From CAZTAR01 sp043813895 (GTDB lineage Bacteria > Planctomycetota > Phycisphaerae > UBA1845 > UTPLA1), in contig JBDRKQ010000260.1 of NCBI GenBank assembly GCA_043813895.1, positions 1 to 42,376 of the forward strand: a stretch of DNA of 42,376 nt, read 5' to 3'. This document shows positions 14,887 through 23,955 of the stretch, one piece after another; the stretch's first letter is position 1, and every line of letters starts with the position of its first letter. The position numbers and the translations under genes are program-made. The notes below the pieces were generated by a model. The model made no database searches. It saw only the letters and a list, made by a program, of their open reading frames with translations, and had not been told where the DNA came from.

Positions 14887-17331
14887 CTATTCGGGGCGCG
14901 GCAGCGTCGGGAGCGTCCCCACACTGGGCGGCCCAGGCTGCGTTTCGAAGACTCTGCCGTTCCAGCACAGAACCACACAGTCGCCCTGTGCGAGGTATTG
15001 GCCTGCCTCGGTGTTCGCCGCGACGAAGTCGAAATACTCCTTGCTAAAAAGCCGCAGTATGACGGGCTTTGCCTTCCCATCATACTTCGAGTCCACCCAC
15101 TTCTCGCCGTCGCGATAGAAGGTCTTGGCGCCGAGGAAGTTGATTAGGCGGTTGCCGGAACTGTCACGGTTGAACTCCGAGACTCGCTCCATGAGCTGAG
15201 CCGCCGCGTCGGCTTCCGCGCCCTGCATCGTGAGGTTGCTCTGAGAAGCACCCACCGACCGAGCGCCCTTGAAGGCGACCTGCCCGTCGCGGGCTTCTTC
15301 CATCTCCTGGGCATTGTCAACAAACACGCCCCCCAACGCTCCTCGGAGGGAGCGCCCGCCCGAGGGCGCCCGTCGCATACGTTGTGCAACTTCCTCATCT
15401 TCGTGAACAAGGTAACTGGTGTAAGGGGTCATGATGCCGTACTTCTTGCTTAGGCGGACAACCTCATCCTTCAGTTCTTTATTCTCGCCGTGCAGGCGGA
15501 GTTCATCCAGCAGGTAGCCGATCTTTCGCATCGCCCAAAGCCGCGGCAGGTACGCATTGTCCGACCGCGCGGCCGGAAACTCGCCGGTATAGCAGTAGGA
15601 TCGTCGCTCAGCACGACCGACATCGGTGCCACTGGCAGCTTGCTGCCAGTGCGGTTCTGCACCGCCGTGCTGCCTGCCCGAGAGTTCGATTTCGGCGGAC
15701 CGGGCGCGATCGCCCCCGTAGCGGCCGAGCACGACAAGCTGCGAACCCTTGAAGAGATCGGGCAGCTTCTTCGGATAGACGTCGTGCACGGACACGCCCC
15801 GGAAGGCCAGCGCCAAATCGGCCAGGATCGGATGCGCCAGCTTCATGTAGAAGGCCGACAGCTTCAGTTCGAGGTCCTCCGAAGGCGTGACGTAATCCCG
15901 CGCTCCGCCGTTGTCGTCCGCCATGCGGTCGAGCAGCTTCGTGTTGACCTGATGTCCTACGCCGAGCACAAAGACGCGCGAGGTCCGTTCTTCGTTCGCC
16001 TTGGCGATATTCGCCAGGATCTCTTCGGGCAGCGTGACGCCGACCGTCGGCTCGCCGTCGGTGATGAACACGATGAAGTAAGGATTGTGCGTCCATGCAA
16101 GCGGGGCGCCACGACCGCGGCAGGGCATGGGGCGCATCGAGAGCGCTTCTCGGATGGCCTGATCGATGTCCGTCCCGCCGATTGCCTTGAGGGCGTCGAT
16201 GTAATCTCTCGCAGCGGCCAACTGCTCGGACTCGGTCGTGTTCCATGTCTCAGTGAACTTGCGCACTTCGGTTGCAAAAGAAATAATGTTGAAGCGGTCT
16301 GCTTCTCCCAGATTGGCGATGCAGAACCGCATCGCCTTCTTGGCCTGGTCGATCTTCTGGCTGTCAGCCATGCTGCCCGACGTGTCGAGCACAAAGCAGA
16401 TGTTCTTCGGCATGCTTGCGATTGCCTGCTCGCCGACCCGTGGCACGATCCTGGCCATGAAGAAACCGTCCTCACCGGCAGCACGATGCGTCAGCAGGGT
16501 CAGGCCCATGGCTTGGTCGCCGAATCGGTAGAACAACTGGAGATCACGGTCTGGAATCAGATCGCTCTGTTCCAATCCGACAACGACCTCCAGCTCGCCA
16601 TGCCGGTCGATGCTGCACGTGTGTGAAGGGCTGAAGACGTCGGCGATGTAACGCGTGCTTCGCAGCGTCGCCTTGAACGAGAACTGCTCGATCGGCCACA
16701 GGCGGCACCCTTGCGTCTTCAATGGGAAACGGAAACTGCCCATGTCCGAGTCGATCCGCACGGGCTGCGTGTACTTGAGTTCGATTCGACACTCGCCATT
16801 GGCGGGTATGGGAAAGACCTTGGCCCGGATGAGCCCGAAGCCCGCGCACTCCAGCAGGGCCGGGTCCTTCATCCGCGAGACGATCGATTCGTAGATCTGC
16901 CGCGCCTTGTCGGCATCGAGCAGCTCGGCGGTGACCTTCTTGCCGTTCATAAACATGCTGAAGTCGTGTACCGCAGCGATCTCGGGGACCGGGAAGAGAT
17001 ACGTGCCCTCGACCTGACGGCCGGACCGGTTGGCAAATACCTGTACGATCGCGGTCTCGGCGGCTGCGTCGTTAATGCTCACGTCCACCTGCTGGCTCTT
17101 GATCGCCAGCGGCATCCAGTCGTGGATCGGTCGTCTCGGGTGGTGAGGTGGACGATGCCAAGGCGGGCGCAACTCGGGGGGGCGCGGCTCGGGGGGACGG
17201 ATGGTTTCCACCGGCGGTGGGGCGATGATGATCCCGTTCGCCGATACCGTTGAAGACGCCGGCCCGAGAAGGACCGCAACCGTCAACGTCGCCGACACGA
17301 GCAACTGACCGACCTGGTTTCTTTCGTACAT
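14887..17331 (-). CDS. VIT and von Willebrand A domain protein, exported
   Basis: An 814-residue protein resembling inter-alpha-trypsin inhibitor heavy chains. ATG 17331 has GAGGTG upstream. Residues 1-31 are a signal peptide, followed by a proline-rich linker (about 38-70). The VIT domain spans about 72-200 (VEGTYLFPVPEIAAVHDF, PANGECRIELKYTQPV). The VWA domain spans about 309-480 with MIDAS motif DTSGSM (Asp316), GGTDIDQAI and FITDGEPTVG. A helical C-terminal part includes LPRLWAMRKIGYLLDE and KKYGIMTPYTSYLVHED, both typical of this bacterial family. Around residues 561-567 the reading frame contains a hairpin repeat otherwise seen between genes. The role is probably surface adhesion or a protease-inhibitor-like scaffold; this is inferred. 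Confidence 0.93.
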   Translation of the reverse strand: MYERNQVGQLLVSATLTVAVLLGPASSTVSANGIIIAPPPVETIRPPEPRPPELRPPWHRPPHHPRRPIHDWMPLAIKSQQVDVSINDAAAETAIVQVFANRSGRQVEGTYLFPVPEIAAVHDFSMFMNGKKVTAELLDADKARQIYESIVSRMKDPALLECAGFGLIRAKVFPIPANGECRIELKYTQPVRIDSDMGSFRFPLKTQGCRLWPIEQFSFKATLRSTRYIADVFSPSHTCSIDRHGELEVVVGLEQSDLIPDRDLQLFYRFGDQAMGLTLLTHRAAGEDGFFMARIVPRVGEQAIASMPKNICFVLDTSGSMADSQKIDQAKKAMRFCIANLGEADRFNIISFATEVRKFTETWNTTESEQLAAARDYIDALKAIGGTDIDQAIREALSMRPMPCRGRGAPLAWTHNPYFIVFITDGEPTVGVTLPEEILANIAKANEERTSRVFVLGVGHQVNTKLLDRMADDNGGARDYVTPSEDLELKLSAFYMKLAHPILADLALAFRGVSVHDVYPKKLPDLFKGSQLVVLGRYGGDRARSAEIELSGRQHGGAEPHWQQAASGTDVGRAERRSYCYTGEFPAARSDNAYLPRLWAMRKIGYLLDELRLHGENKELKDEVVRLSKKYGIMTPYTSYLVHEDEEVAQRMRRAPSGGRSLRGALGGVFVDNAQEMEEARDGQVAFKGARSVGASQSNLTMQGAEADAAAQLMERVSEFNRDSSGNRLINFLGAKTFYRDGEKWVDSKYDGKAKPVILRLFSKEYFDFVAANTEAGQYLAQGDCVVLCWNGRVFETQPGPPSVGTLPTLPRPE
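15625..15651. repeat. CTTG-loop hairpin repeat inside the VIT/VWA gene
   Basis: CACTGGCAG (15630-15638), loop CTTG, CTGCCAGTG (15643-15651): a 9-bp perfect stem preceded by GGTGC. The same arrangement occurs between genes at 19928 and 38486. Here it lies in frame in the coding sequence, encoding part of PHWQQAASGTD on the minus strand without breaking translation. Confidence 0.75.
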
Positions 17332-17802
17332 GGCACACCTCGCTGAATCGTCGCTGACACGATAAGGCGTTCTAACACAACCTATGGCACAGTGCGGCCT
17401 CCTGCCGCAACCAAAGTGTGGCACAGGCGTCCCGCCTGTGTCTCCACCGCCGGGGCGGCGGCGCCACACGGTTAGACGACGCCGAGCAGGACCGGTTCCC
17501 TGCATTCATCACGTTTTCTGGGGCGATCCACTCCTTTTCGGGGCGGTCCACTTCCCACGCACTCGACCTCTCGCCGGGAGGTCCGAATAGGCAGGCCCCC
17601 GACAAGAGGCAGGACCGATAGAAGGCGAGCAGGCATGCCGCGTACATAGCTGACCGAACAATCCGTGATTGCCGCTTGAAAGGCGCCCCTGAGCACCGTA
17701 AGATTGACACCGCTGGTCCCCACCATGATGCGGCCCGGCCCAGCCGGAATCCTCCCCTCGCAATGGACAAGACGGAACTTCTCTCGCTGAGGGTCTCATA
17801 CC
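17332..17802. other. Divergent intergenic region between VIT/VWA and beta-propeller genes
   Basis: About 470 bases that must contain both outward promoters. The recognisable content is one GTGGCAC-type hairpin element (17417-17466). No gene is supported; open frames across the repeat are spurious. Confidence 0.6.
17417..17466. repeat. GTGGCAC-type hairpin repeat
   Basis: Starts GTGGCAC and ends GCGCCAC, imperfect outer arms. Inside is CACAGGCG, TCC, CGCCTGTG, an 8-bp stem identical to the copy at 26580-26630, followed by a second GC-rich hairpin (CCGCCGGGGCGGCGG). It lies 86 bases upstream of the VIT/VWA start codon, on its promoter side. Confidence 0.75.
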
Positions 17803-19722
17803 ATGACTCGAAACCGCCCACTCAACCCCGTCAATTCGCTGTTGCTTTCCACGCGTGCGACCGTTTGGCTTGCGGCGCTGGTCGCATGCATCGCCTTGCT
17901 CGCGGCGGGCCCGGGATGCCAATCATCACCATTAGGCGGACAAAACGCACCGGCGGGCTACGCCGCGCCGGGCGCCGCGCCGCTCGCCGACGAGGCAACC
18001 GGTGCGAGCCGGCAAGAGCAACTCGCCCGCGACGTCGAAGAGGCGGACATCGTCAAGATCGTCGGTGATACGCTCTACGCGCTCAACCGATTCAAAGGGC
18101 TACTCGTCGTAGACGTCGCGAATCCCGACGCGCCGGCGCTCGTGGGAGAGCTTGATCTCCGCGGCCGCGGCGTCGAGATGTACGTGCGGGCAACACAGGC
18201 GTACGTTGTGCTCAGCGCGGATTTCTACTACCCCTATCTTGCGGGCGCGGCGAATAGCGCCATGCCCATCGTCGCGGACGGACCCGTGCCGCCGCCGCCG
18301 GACTTCGAAGGAAGCAAGCTGGCCATCATCGATGTAGCCGACCCGACGGCCCCGGAACTGACGGGCCAGTTGAACCTCGTGGGTTTCGCCAACGAGAGCC
18401 GGCGCGTCGGCGACGTAATCTACGTCGTCGGGAGCAACTTCGTGCCGTGGGCATACGCCGGAGAAGAGGAAGGCGAGGTTGACGAAGGTTTTGTGGCATC
18501 GATCAACGTCGCCGATCCGGAGAACATCATCGCTGTCCAGCGCGAGACATTCGCCGGAGAGTCCCTGAACATCCACGTATCGGACACGACGCTGTTCGCC
18601 GCGAGCCACGACTACGACTTCGAAAACTCCGAGACATTGACGCACGTACAGGTGATCGACATCTCCGATCCCGACGGCGTGATCGTCGTTCGCGGTACCG
18701 TGGACGTGCCCGGCCACATCCGCAACCGCTTCTTCATGGACGACTTCGACGGCGTCTTCCGCATCGTGACGGAAGGCTGGGGTTTCGGCTTCAACATGGT
18801 CCGCCTGTACACCTACGATCTGACCGACCTGGACGCTATCACGGCGCTGGGCCAGACGGACATCATCCAGGACGAATCGCTTCGGGCGGTCCGGTTCGAC
18901 GGGCCGCGCGGCTTCGTGGTCACCTTCTTCCAGATGGACCCGTTGTTCGTCATTGATCTCCAAGACCCCGCGAACCCGGCGGTGACCGGCGAGCTGGAAG
19001 TACCCGGCTATTCGACGCACATTGAGCCGCGTGGAAACCGGTTGATTGCAGTTGGAATCGACGACACGGACGGCTGGCGTCCCGCTGTCTCCTACTACGA
19101 CGTCGAGGACCCGGCAAACCCGACGGAGTTGGGCCGCGTGGTCCTGGGGCCTCCCGGTTCGTTTACCGAATCCGAGGCTGTGTACGACGAGAAGGCCTTC
19201 AAGGTGGTTGATGAGTTGGGCCTGATCGCGATTCCCTTTCGGCACGTTGCGTGGCCCGACCTGCCCCTCGATACGCCGGACGGTACATCCTCCAGTGAGA
19301 TCCTGCCGGACGATTATGGCCCCGAATGCACGAACGCCGTACAGCTCGTTGACTTCAGCGATGCGGCGCTGGTGCAGCGCGGGTACTTCGAACACAGGGG
19401 CAACGTGCAGCGCGTCGGCGTGATCGGCGATCGCTTGTTCGCCCTATCACAGGTGTGCTTGCAGACTGTGGACATATCCAACCGCGATGAGCCGACCCAG
19501 GCCGGCCAGGCGGACTTCTTCGACGAGGACGACTTGCCCTTCTATGCCGACGATTGCGGCGGGTGGATCGAGTGGCCCGGAAACGGCCAGTTCCGGCCTC
19601 TCGAAGGGTGGCTGGACAGCGGTTTTTGCGGCACGATCGGGATCCTGTCGGGCGGCTTCGTGCCGGTGTGCCTGTGGTTCTCCCGCAGCCGAACCAAGCC
19701 GCGCCGCCAATACCGCCGGTAA
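17803..19722 (+). CDS. Exported beta-propeller domain protein, probable lipoprotein
   Basis: A 639-residue protein. A hydrophobic N-terminus (about 20-36) leads to AAGPGCQSS with Cys39, a lipobox-like but not canonical site, so lipoprotein status is likely rather than certain. The body has repeated motifs such as LLVVDVANPDAPALVGEL, LAIIDVADPTAPELTGQL, ASINVADPENIIAV and VIDLQDPANPAVTGEL, which are blades of a LVIVD-type beta-propeller. The C-terminus is hydrophobic and ends in basic residues, possibly a second anchor or sorting tail. ATG 17803 has GAGGG about ten bases upstream. A strong terminator follows at 19776. The propeller probably binds a surface ligand; no enzymatic residues are apparent. 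Confidence 0.85.
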   Translation: MTRNRPLNPVNSLLLSTRATVWLAALVACIALLAAGPGCQSSPLGGQNAPAGYAAPGAAPLADEATGASRQEQLARDVEEADIVKIVGDTLYALNRFKGLLVVDVANPDAPALVGELDLRGRGVEMYVRATQAYVVLSADFYYPYLAGAANSAMPIVADGPVPPPPDFEGSKLAIIDVADPTAPELTGQLNLVGFANESRRVGDVIYVVGSNFVPWAYAGEEEGEVDEGFVASINVADPENIIAVQRETFAGESLNIHVSDTTLFAASHDYDFENSETLTHVQVIDISDPDGVIVVRGTVDVPGHIRNRFFMDDFDGVFRIVTEGWGFGFNMVRLYTYDLTDLDAITALGQTDIIQDESLRAVRFDGPRGFVVTFFQMDPLFVIDLQDPANPAVTGELEVPGYSTHIEPRGNRLIAVGIDDTDGWRPAVSYYDVEDPANPTELGRVVLGPPGSFTESEAVYDEKAFKVVDELGLIAIPFRHVAWPDLPLDTPDGTSSSEILPDDYGPECTNAVQLVDFSDAALVQRGYFEHRGNVQRVGVIGDRLFALSQVCLQTVDISNRDEPTQAGQADFFDEDDLPFYADDCGGWIEWPGNGQFRPLEGWLDSGFCGTIGILSGGFVPVCLWFSRSRTKPRRQYRR

Positions 19723-19775
19723 ACTCGCCGGCCCTCTGAGCAGAAGTAGGAATAATCGGGTGGACGAGAATCAGA

Positions 19776-19819
19776 GGGGGCGTTCTTCCTCGCGACAGGG
19801 TGGAACGCCCCCTTCTTTT
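19776..19819 (+). terminator. Intrinsic terminator of the beta-propeller gene
   Basis: GGGGGCGTTC (19776-19785) and GAACGCCCCC (19803-19812) form a 10-bp perfect stem with a 17-base loop, followed by TTCTTTTC. It lies 54 bases after the beta-propeller stop. It is the only classical rho-independent terminator with a T-rich tail that I noticed in the window. Confidence 0.85.
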
Positions 19820-19927
19820 CACGCTTTCGTGCGTAGTCCTGTTCAATCATCGCCGGAAATCGCTTAGTCTGCTCGACTTGTTTCGATCGGAGTCGAATCG
19901 GTCCGCACCTACGCCACTGGCGGCACT

Positions 19928-19955
19928 GGTGCCACTGGCGGCTTGCCGCCTGTGC
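19928..19955. repeat. CTTG-loop hairpin repeat upstream of the ABC-F gene
   Basis: GGTGCCACTGGCGG, loop CTTG, CCGCCTGTGC. It is the same design as the copies at 15625 and 38486, with one mismatch in the stem. Just before it, the words CCACTGGCGG and GCACTGG recur, suggesting a partial tandem copy. It ends 31 bases before the ABC-F start codon, in its 5' leader. Confidence 0.7.
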
Positions 19956-19986
19956 AGCCTTACACGAAACCCAACACGGCATACGC

Positions 19987-21924
19987 ATGGCAGCCGTCAC
20001 GATTCAAAACGTCTCAAAGTCCTACGCCGGACAGACCATCCTCGAAGGCGTCACCCTCGATCTCCACAAGGGCGAGAAGGTCGGCCTCATCGGCGCAAAC
20101 GGCAGCGGCAAGACCACCCTCTTCAAACTCATCGTCGGGCTCACGAAACCCGACGAGGGCACAGCCACGACAGTCCGCGGCGTCAGGATCGCCTACCTCC
20201 CCCAAGAGCCGGATCTTCCCTCACACGCGAACCTGATCGACGCCGTCGCGGAGGTCTTCTCAGACCATCGCGCCGTCGAAACCGAGATGCACGACATATC
20301 CCTCAAAATCGCCGAGGCCCACGGCACCCCCGAGGAAGCGGCGATCCTCGAGCAGTACGATCTGCTCCACGCCCGATTCGAGGCCCGCGGCGGCTACAAC
20401 TATGAAATCCGTCTCCGCGAAGTGCTCGGCGGTCTCGGCTTCCCCCCGGAGGACTATTGCAAGCCTGTCGACATCCTCTCCGGCGGGCAGAAGTGCCGTG
20501 CCGCCCTCGCCCGGATGCTGCTGCAAGACGCCGACCTCCTCCTGCTCGACGAGCCCACAAACCACCTCGACATCGACGCCACACGCTGGCTCGAAAAGCA
20601 CCTCGCCGCACACCAGGGCGGCGCCGTCATCATCTCCCACGACCGTTACCTCCTCGATCGCGTCGTCAGCAAGATCATCGAGATCGAGGACCACCGCGCG
20701 AACGTGTACCCGACCGACTACACGCACTACGCGGAGGCCAAGCGGATTCGCCAGTTGCAGGCCGTCCGCGAGTACGAGAAACAGAGCGAGTGGCTTGCCC
20801 ACCAGCGCGACTACATCAACCGCGCCAGGTACAAGAAGGACTCCGCCAAGCAGGCCCGAGGGCGACAAAAGTACCTGGATCGTATGCAGGCGGACGGCAA
20901 GGTCCTGCACAAACCCAAGGGGCCGCACACGAAGATGAAGCTGCGCTTCAAAGGGTCGGATCGCGGCGGAGAAATGGTCGTCCGCTGTCAGCACGCGAAG
21001 AAAGGCTTCGACGGCGTCGTGTTGATCGACAACCTGGACTTCGAGATGACGCGCGGCCAGCGCGTCGGCATCATCGGCCCGAACGGCGTGGGCAAGACGA
21101 CGCTCCTCCGCATGTTGTTGCGCCAGGTGCCGCCCGACGCCGGCGAGGTCCGCCTCTTCGAAGGTCTCACCGTCGGCTACTACGACCAGGAACACCGCGA
21201 TCTCAATCCGAAGCTGTCGGTCATCGACGCGGTCCGCGAAGCGCGCCCGGACGCGAGCGACGCCGAAGTACGATCCTACCTCGCGCTCTTCCTCTTCCGC
21301 GGTGACGACGTCTTCAAACGCGTGGGAAATCTCTCCGGCGGCGAGCAGTCGCGCGTGCTACTCGCCCGACTCGTCTGGACAGGCCCCCAGGTCCTCGTCA
21401 TGGACGAGCCGACAAACCACCTGGACATCCCCGGGCGCGAAGCACTCGAAGAGGCGATGCGAATCTTTCCGGGCAGCATCCTCATGGTCAGTCACGATCG
21501 CTACTTCCTCGACCGCGTCGTCGATCACCTGCTCGTCCTGCCTCAGCGTGGCAAACACGAGATCGTCTCGGGCAACTGGTCCACCTATGCCGCACTCCTC
21601 ACGCAACGGGCAGACGCCGCCCGCGCTGAACAAACACGTCGCCACGAAGAAGCGCACGAAGCGCACCAGGCCCGCGCAACATCATCGGGCAAGAAACGCA
21701 AATCCCGCTCCAAGTACCTCACCCAACGGGTTGAGGGATTAGAGGCAAAGATCATCGAACACGAACAGCGTCTCAAACAAATCGAAACCGCCTTCGCCGA
21801 CCCCGAGATCATGAGGGACCCCGAGAAGTCCCGGCAGTACCACGAAGACTACAACGCCCTAAGAACCCAACTCGCCGACCTCAACGCCCAATGGGAAGAG
21901 GCCATCGATTCGCAGGCGGAATAG
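19987..21924 (+). CDS. ABC-F family ATPase (Uup/YdiF type)
   Basis: A 645-residue soluble protein with two ABC ATPase domains and no membrane segments. Domain 1 has Walker A GANGSGKTT, signature LSGGQKCRAALARML and Walker B LLLLDEPTNHLD. Domain 2 has GPNGVGKTT, LSGGEQSRVLLARL and VLVMDEPTNHLD. A charged linker (AVREYEKQSEWLAHQRDYI) separates them, as in ABC-F proteins that enter the ribosomal E site. A C-terminal coiled coil (about 575-645) resembles Uup. The role is probably rescue or quality control of translating ribosomes; antibiotic protection is possible but not indicated. The start codon ATG 19987 lacks an obvious ribosome site. Confidence 0.95.
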   Translation: MAAVTIQNVSKSYAGQTILEGVTLDLHKGEKVGLIGANGSGKTTLFKLIVGLTKPDEGTATTVRGVRIAYLPQEPDLPSHANLIDAVAEVFSDHRAVETEMHDISLKIAEAHGTPEEAAILEQYDLLHARFEARGGYNYEIRLREVLGGLGFPPEDYCKPVDILSGGQKCRAALARMLLQDADLLLLDEPTNHLDIDATRWLEKHLAAHQGGAVIISHDRYLLDRVVSKIIEIEDHRANVYPTDYTHYAEAKRIRQLQAVREYEKQSEWLAHQRDYINRARYKKDSAKQARGRQKYLDRMQADGKVLHKPKGPHTKMKLRFKGSDRGGEMVVRCQHAKKGFDGVVLIDNLDFEMTRGQRVGIIGPNGVGKTTLLRMLLRQVPPDAGEVRLFEGLTVGYYDQEHRDLNPKLSVIDAVREARPDASDAEVRSYLALFLFRGDDVFKRVGNLSGGEQSRVLLARLVWTGPQVLVMDEPTNHLDIPGREALEEAMRIFPGSILMVSHDRYFLDRVVDHLLVLPQRGKHEIVSGNWSTYAALLTQRADAARAEQTRRHEEAHEAHQARATSSGKKRKSRSKYLTQRVEGLEAKIIEHEQRLKQIETAFADPEIMRDPEKSRQYHEDYNALRTQLADLNAQWEEAIDSQAE

Positions 21925-22223
21925 CCCCGCAGCGTCAAACTCCACCGGAAAAAGTGACATTTGCCGGCATTTGCCGGTATTTGTTTGTCGGTCGGGGTGT
22001 CTTTGTGTTCGCCACTTCATCGCCTCCCCCCCACCTCCAAAGGAGATGGGCCGCTCGACGCAAAGCTCCACAACTGGCGCAGGTTGCCCCCACGCCTGTA
22101 CCCGATACAATACGACTGCAAACCGGGGCAGCCGACATATCCGGGCCGTGTGCCGTAAGGAGGGTTGCGAGCGTCGCCTGCCGACTATGAAAAGAACAGA
22201 GCATAGTGCGATGGGAGATAACA
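21925..22223. other. Leader region with direct repeat upstream of the nuclease-fold gene
   Basis: About 300 bases without a gene. Near 21958-21985 the word ATTTGCCGG is directly repeated, followed by a third partial ATTTG. A promoter-like pair occurs at 22084-22111. The visibly lower GC from here through about 23.9 kb sets this stretch apart from its neighbours. Confidence 0.5.
22084..22111 (+). promoter_or_regulatory. Sigma70-type promoter candidate for the nuclease-fold gene
   Basis: TTGCCC (22084-22089), 16-base spacer, TACAAT (22106-22111), about 112 bases upstream of the start codon at 22224. It is the best match in this leader. Confidence 0.45.
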
Positions 22224-23093
22224 ATGGCTATTCCAAAGCGAGTTGCAGAACGCATCAAGTCAGGGCTCCGGACGTTCAAGCGGGTCTTAGAGGCTGCGCG
22301 CTCCGCTGATCGTAGCGAGCAAGACACCGTTACGATCGTTACCGACATATTGGCCTCCATATTTGGTTACGACAAGTACTCCGAACTCACAGGCGAATAC
22401 GCGATCCGCGGAACCTACTGCGATCTTGCCGTCAGGCTCGAAGGACAGGTCAAATACCTGATCGAAGTCAAGGCTATTGGCAAGTCGTTGAATGAGCATC
22501 ATCTCAGGCAAGCCACAGACTACGCAGCAAAGGAGGGAATCGAATGGGTAGTCTTGACCAACGCGGTGGAATGGCAAGCTTACCGAATGATCTTCGAACA
22601 GCCCGTTAGCTTCACGCATATTCTCACGATGGATTTACTCGAGGGCGGGTCCGATCTGGTTGAGATGATCTACATGCTCAGTCGGGAGGGAATCACGAAG
22701 CAGGTGCTCGATGAATACCACGAGCAGAGACAAGTACTGAACCGCCACGTTGTTTCTGCTGTCGTCTTGTCCGAACCGATTCTCAAGGCCATTCGGCGCG
22801 AGCTACGCAAGATGTCCCCAAGAATGAAAATCGAAACGGACGACGTCAAGAGCATTCTGACGAACGAGATTGTCAAGCGAGTCATCGTCGAGGGGGGCGA
22901 CATTCAAGATGCAATGCGGAAAGTCAAACGCACCCACAGACGCATAAAGAGCAAACGCGAGCCTGCACAAGTGTCGGGATCACCGATTGCGCCCGATGCT
23001 GCCACACGCCCCATGACTATCGACGGCGACTCACCAGAGTCCGGCGACCGTGGTTCGGCCAGTCCTGGGGGCCAATCCGAGCCGGGACGATGA
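22224..23093 (+). CDS. HsdR N-terminal-like PD-(D/E)xK protein, orphan
   Basis: A 289-residue protein. The first 150 residues resemble the N-terminal nuclease domain of type I restriction HsdR subunits: SEQDTVTIVTDIL (31-43), then Asp67 in YCDLAV and Glu81/Lys83 in LIEVKAIGKSL, forming a D...ExK active site. There is no helicase part, and no hsdM or hsdS gene nearby. Residues 150-240 are helical and the tail is basic then disordered (RKVKRTHRRIKSKRE). ATG 22224 has GGGAG at normal spacing. Similar stand-alone proteins occur widely with unknown function; nucleic-acid cleavage is inferred. The K+-channel gene follows 79 bases downstream on the same strand, and base composition is less GC-rich than around. 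Confidence 0.8.
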   Translation: MAIPKRVAERIKSGLRTFKRVLEAARSADRSEQDTVTIVTDILASIFGYDKYSELTGEYAIRGTYCDLAVRLEGQVKYLIEVKAIGKSLNEHHLRQATDYAAKEGIEWVVLTNAVEWQAYRMIFEQPVSFTHILTMDLLEGGSDLVEMIYMLSREGITKQVLDEYHEQRQVLNRHVVSAVVLSEPILKAIRRELRKMSPRMKIETDDVKSILTNEIVKRVIVEGGDIQDAMRKVKRTHRRIKSKREPAQVSGSPIAPDAATRPMTIDGDSPESGDRGSASPGGQSEPGR

Positions 23094-23172
23094 ACGGTCC
23101 GGCTCGTCCATCGGGGTCCACCAGACTTCGGCCTCGTACTGACCTTGCGACGGAAACGATACAGTGGGTGTG

Positions 23173-23955
23173 ATGAAGCAATACGTCCACAGGGTGCTCG
23201 AACCCGCCTCCGATGGCGATTGTGCAAGTCGCGTTTTTGACGTATTCATCGTTTCGCTCATCATCTTGAATATTCTCGCGGTAATGCTCGAAACGGTCGA
23301 GGGAATCCATGAATCGGCAGGCACATTCCTGTTCTGGTTCGAGTTCGTATCCGTAGCAATCTTCACAGTGGAGTACATTCTGCGCATTTGGTCGTGTACC
23401 GCCCTCTCGACGTTCGCAGCTCCGTATTCCGGGCGATTGCGTTATGCAATCCGGCCAATGCTGTTGGTCGATCTCTTGGCAATACTACCGGCTTATTTCA
23501 CGATGCTTCCGATCGACCTTCGCTTCTTGCGCGCGCTACGGCTCCTTCGGATCCTACGTATTCTGAGATTGCAGCGGTATTCCGTCGCCCTGCAAACGAT
23601 GACCCGCGTTCTGCTGTTGAAGAAGGAAGAGTTGATCCTCACCTTATTGACGCTCCTGGTTCTGCTCTTAATCGCATCATCGCTGATGTACTACGCAGAA
23701 CACGAGGAACAGCCGGATGCCTTTTCAAGCATCCCAGCGACGATGTGGTGGGGCGTTGCCGCCCTCACGACCGTCGGATACGGGGATGTCTGCCCAGTCA
23801 CGCCATTAGGGAAAGTGCTCGCGTCCGTGATCGCAATCCTCGGGATCGGAATGTTCGCACTGCCCGCAGGGATTCTCGGCGGTGGTTTTGCCGAACTCAT
23901 CTCGAAACGACCGGACAGGACCGATGGGCCCGGTCCAAGAGATAGCGACGCGTAG
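23173..23955 (+). CDS. Voltage-gated potassium channel (six-helix ion transporter)
   Basis: A 260-residue membrane protein. Hydrophobic segments S1-S3 lie at about 23-40, 53-72 and 94-110. S4 (117-137) is RFLRALRLLRILRILRLQRY, with arginines every third position as in a voltage sensor. S5 is about 153-173. The pore has selectivity filter TTVGYGD (199-205), and S6 is about 215-238. This is a complete Kv-type subunit of the length usual in bacteria, without a large cytoplasmic regulatory domain. ATG 23173 has no strong ribosome site; in-frame GTGs at 23164 and 23170 are alternatives. Being 79 bases downstream of the nuclease-fold gene, the two may share a transcript. Confidence 0.93.
   Translation: MKQYVHRVLEPASDGDCASRVFDVFIVSLIILNILAVMLETVEGIHESAGTFLFWFEFVSVAIFTVEYILRIWSCTALSTFAAPYSGRLRYAIRPMLLVDLLAILPAYFTMLPIDLRFLRALRLLRILRILRLQRYSVALQTMTRVLLLKKEELILTLLTLLVLLLIASSLMYYAEHEEQPDAFSSIPATMWWGVAALTTVGYGDVCPVTPLGKVLASVIAILGIGMFALPAGILGGGFAELISKRPDRTDGPGPRDSDA

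Noticed and set aside
17384..17621. Short plus-strand frames reading MAQASRLC-like peptides
   Set aside because: Translations of the GTGGCAC-type hairpin repeat; the same words appear from the copy near 26580.
18100..19395. Antisense frame of 431 codons over the beta-propeller gene
   Set aside because: Mirror of a high-GC coding sequence; the plus-strand frame has signal peptide and repeated blades.
21958..21985. Tandem ATTTGCCGG words as a possible CRISPR or iteron array
   Set aside because: Only two and a half units, adjacent with no spacers and no rep or cas gene nearby.
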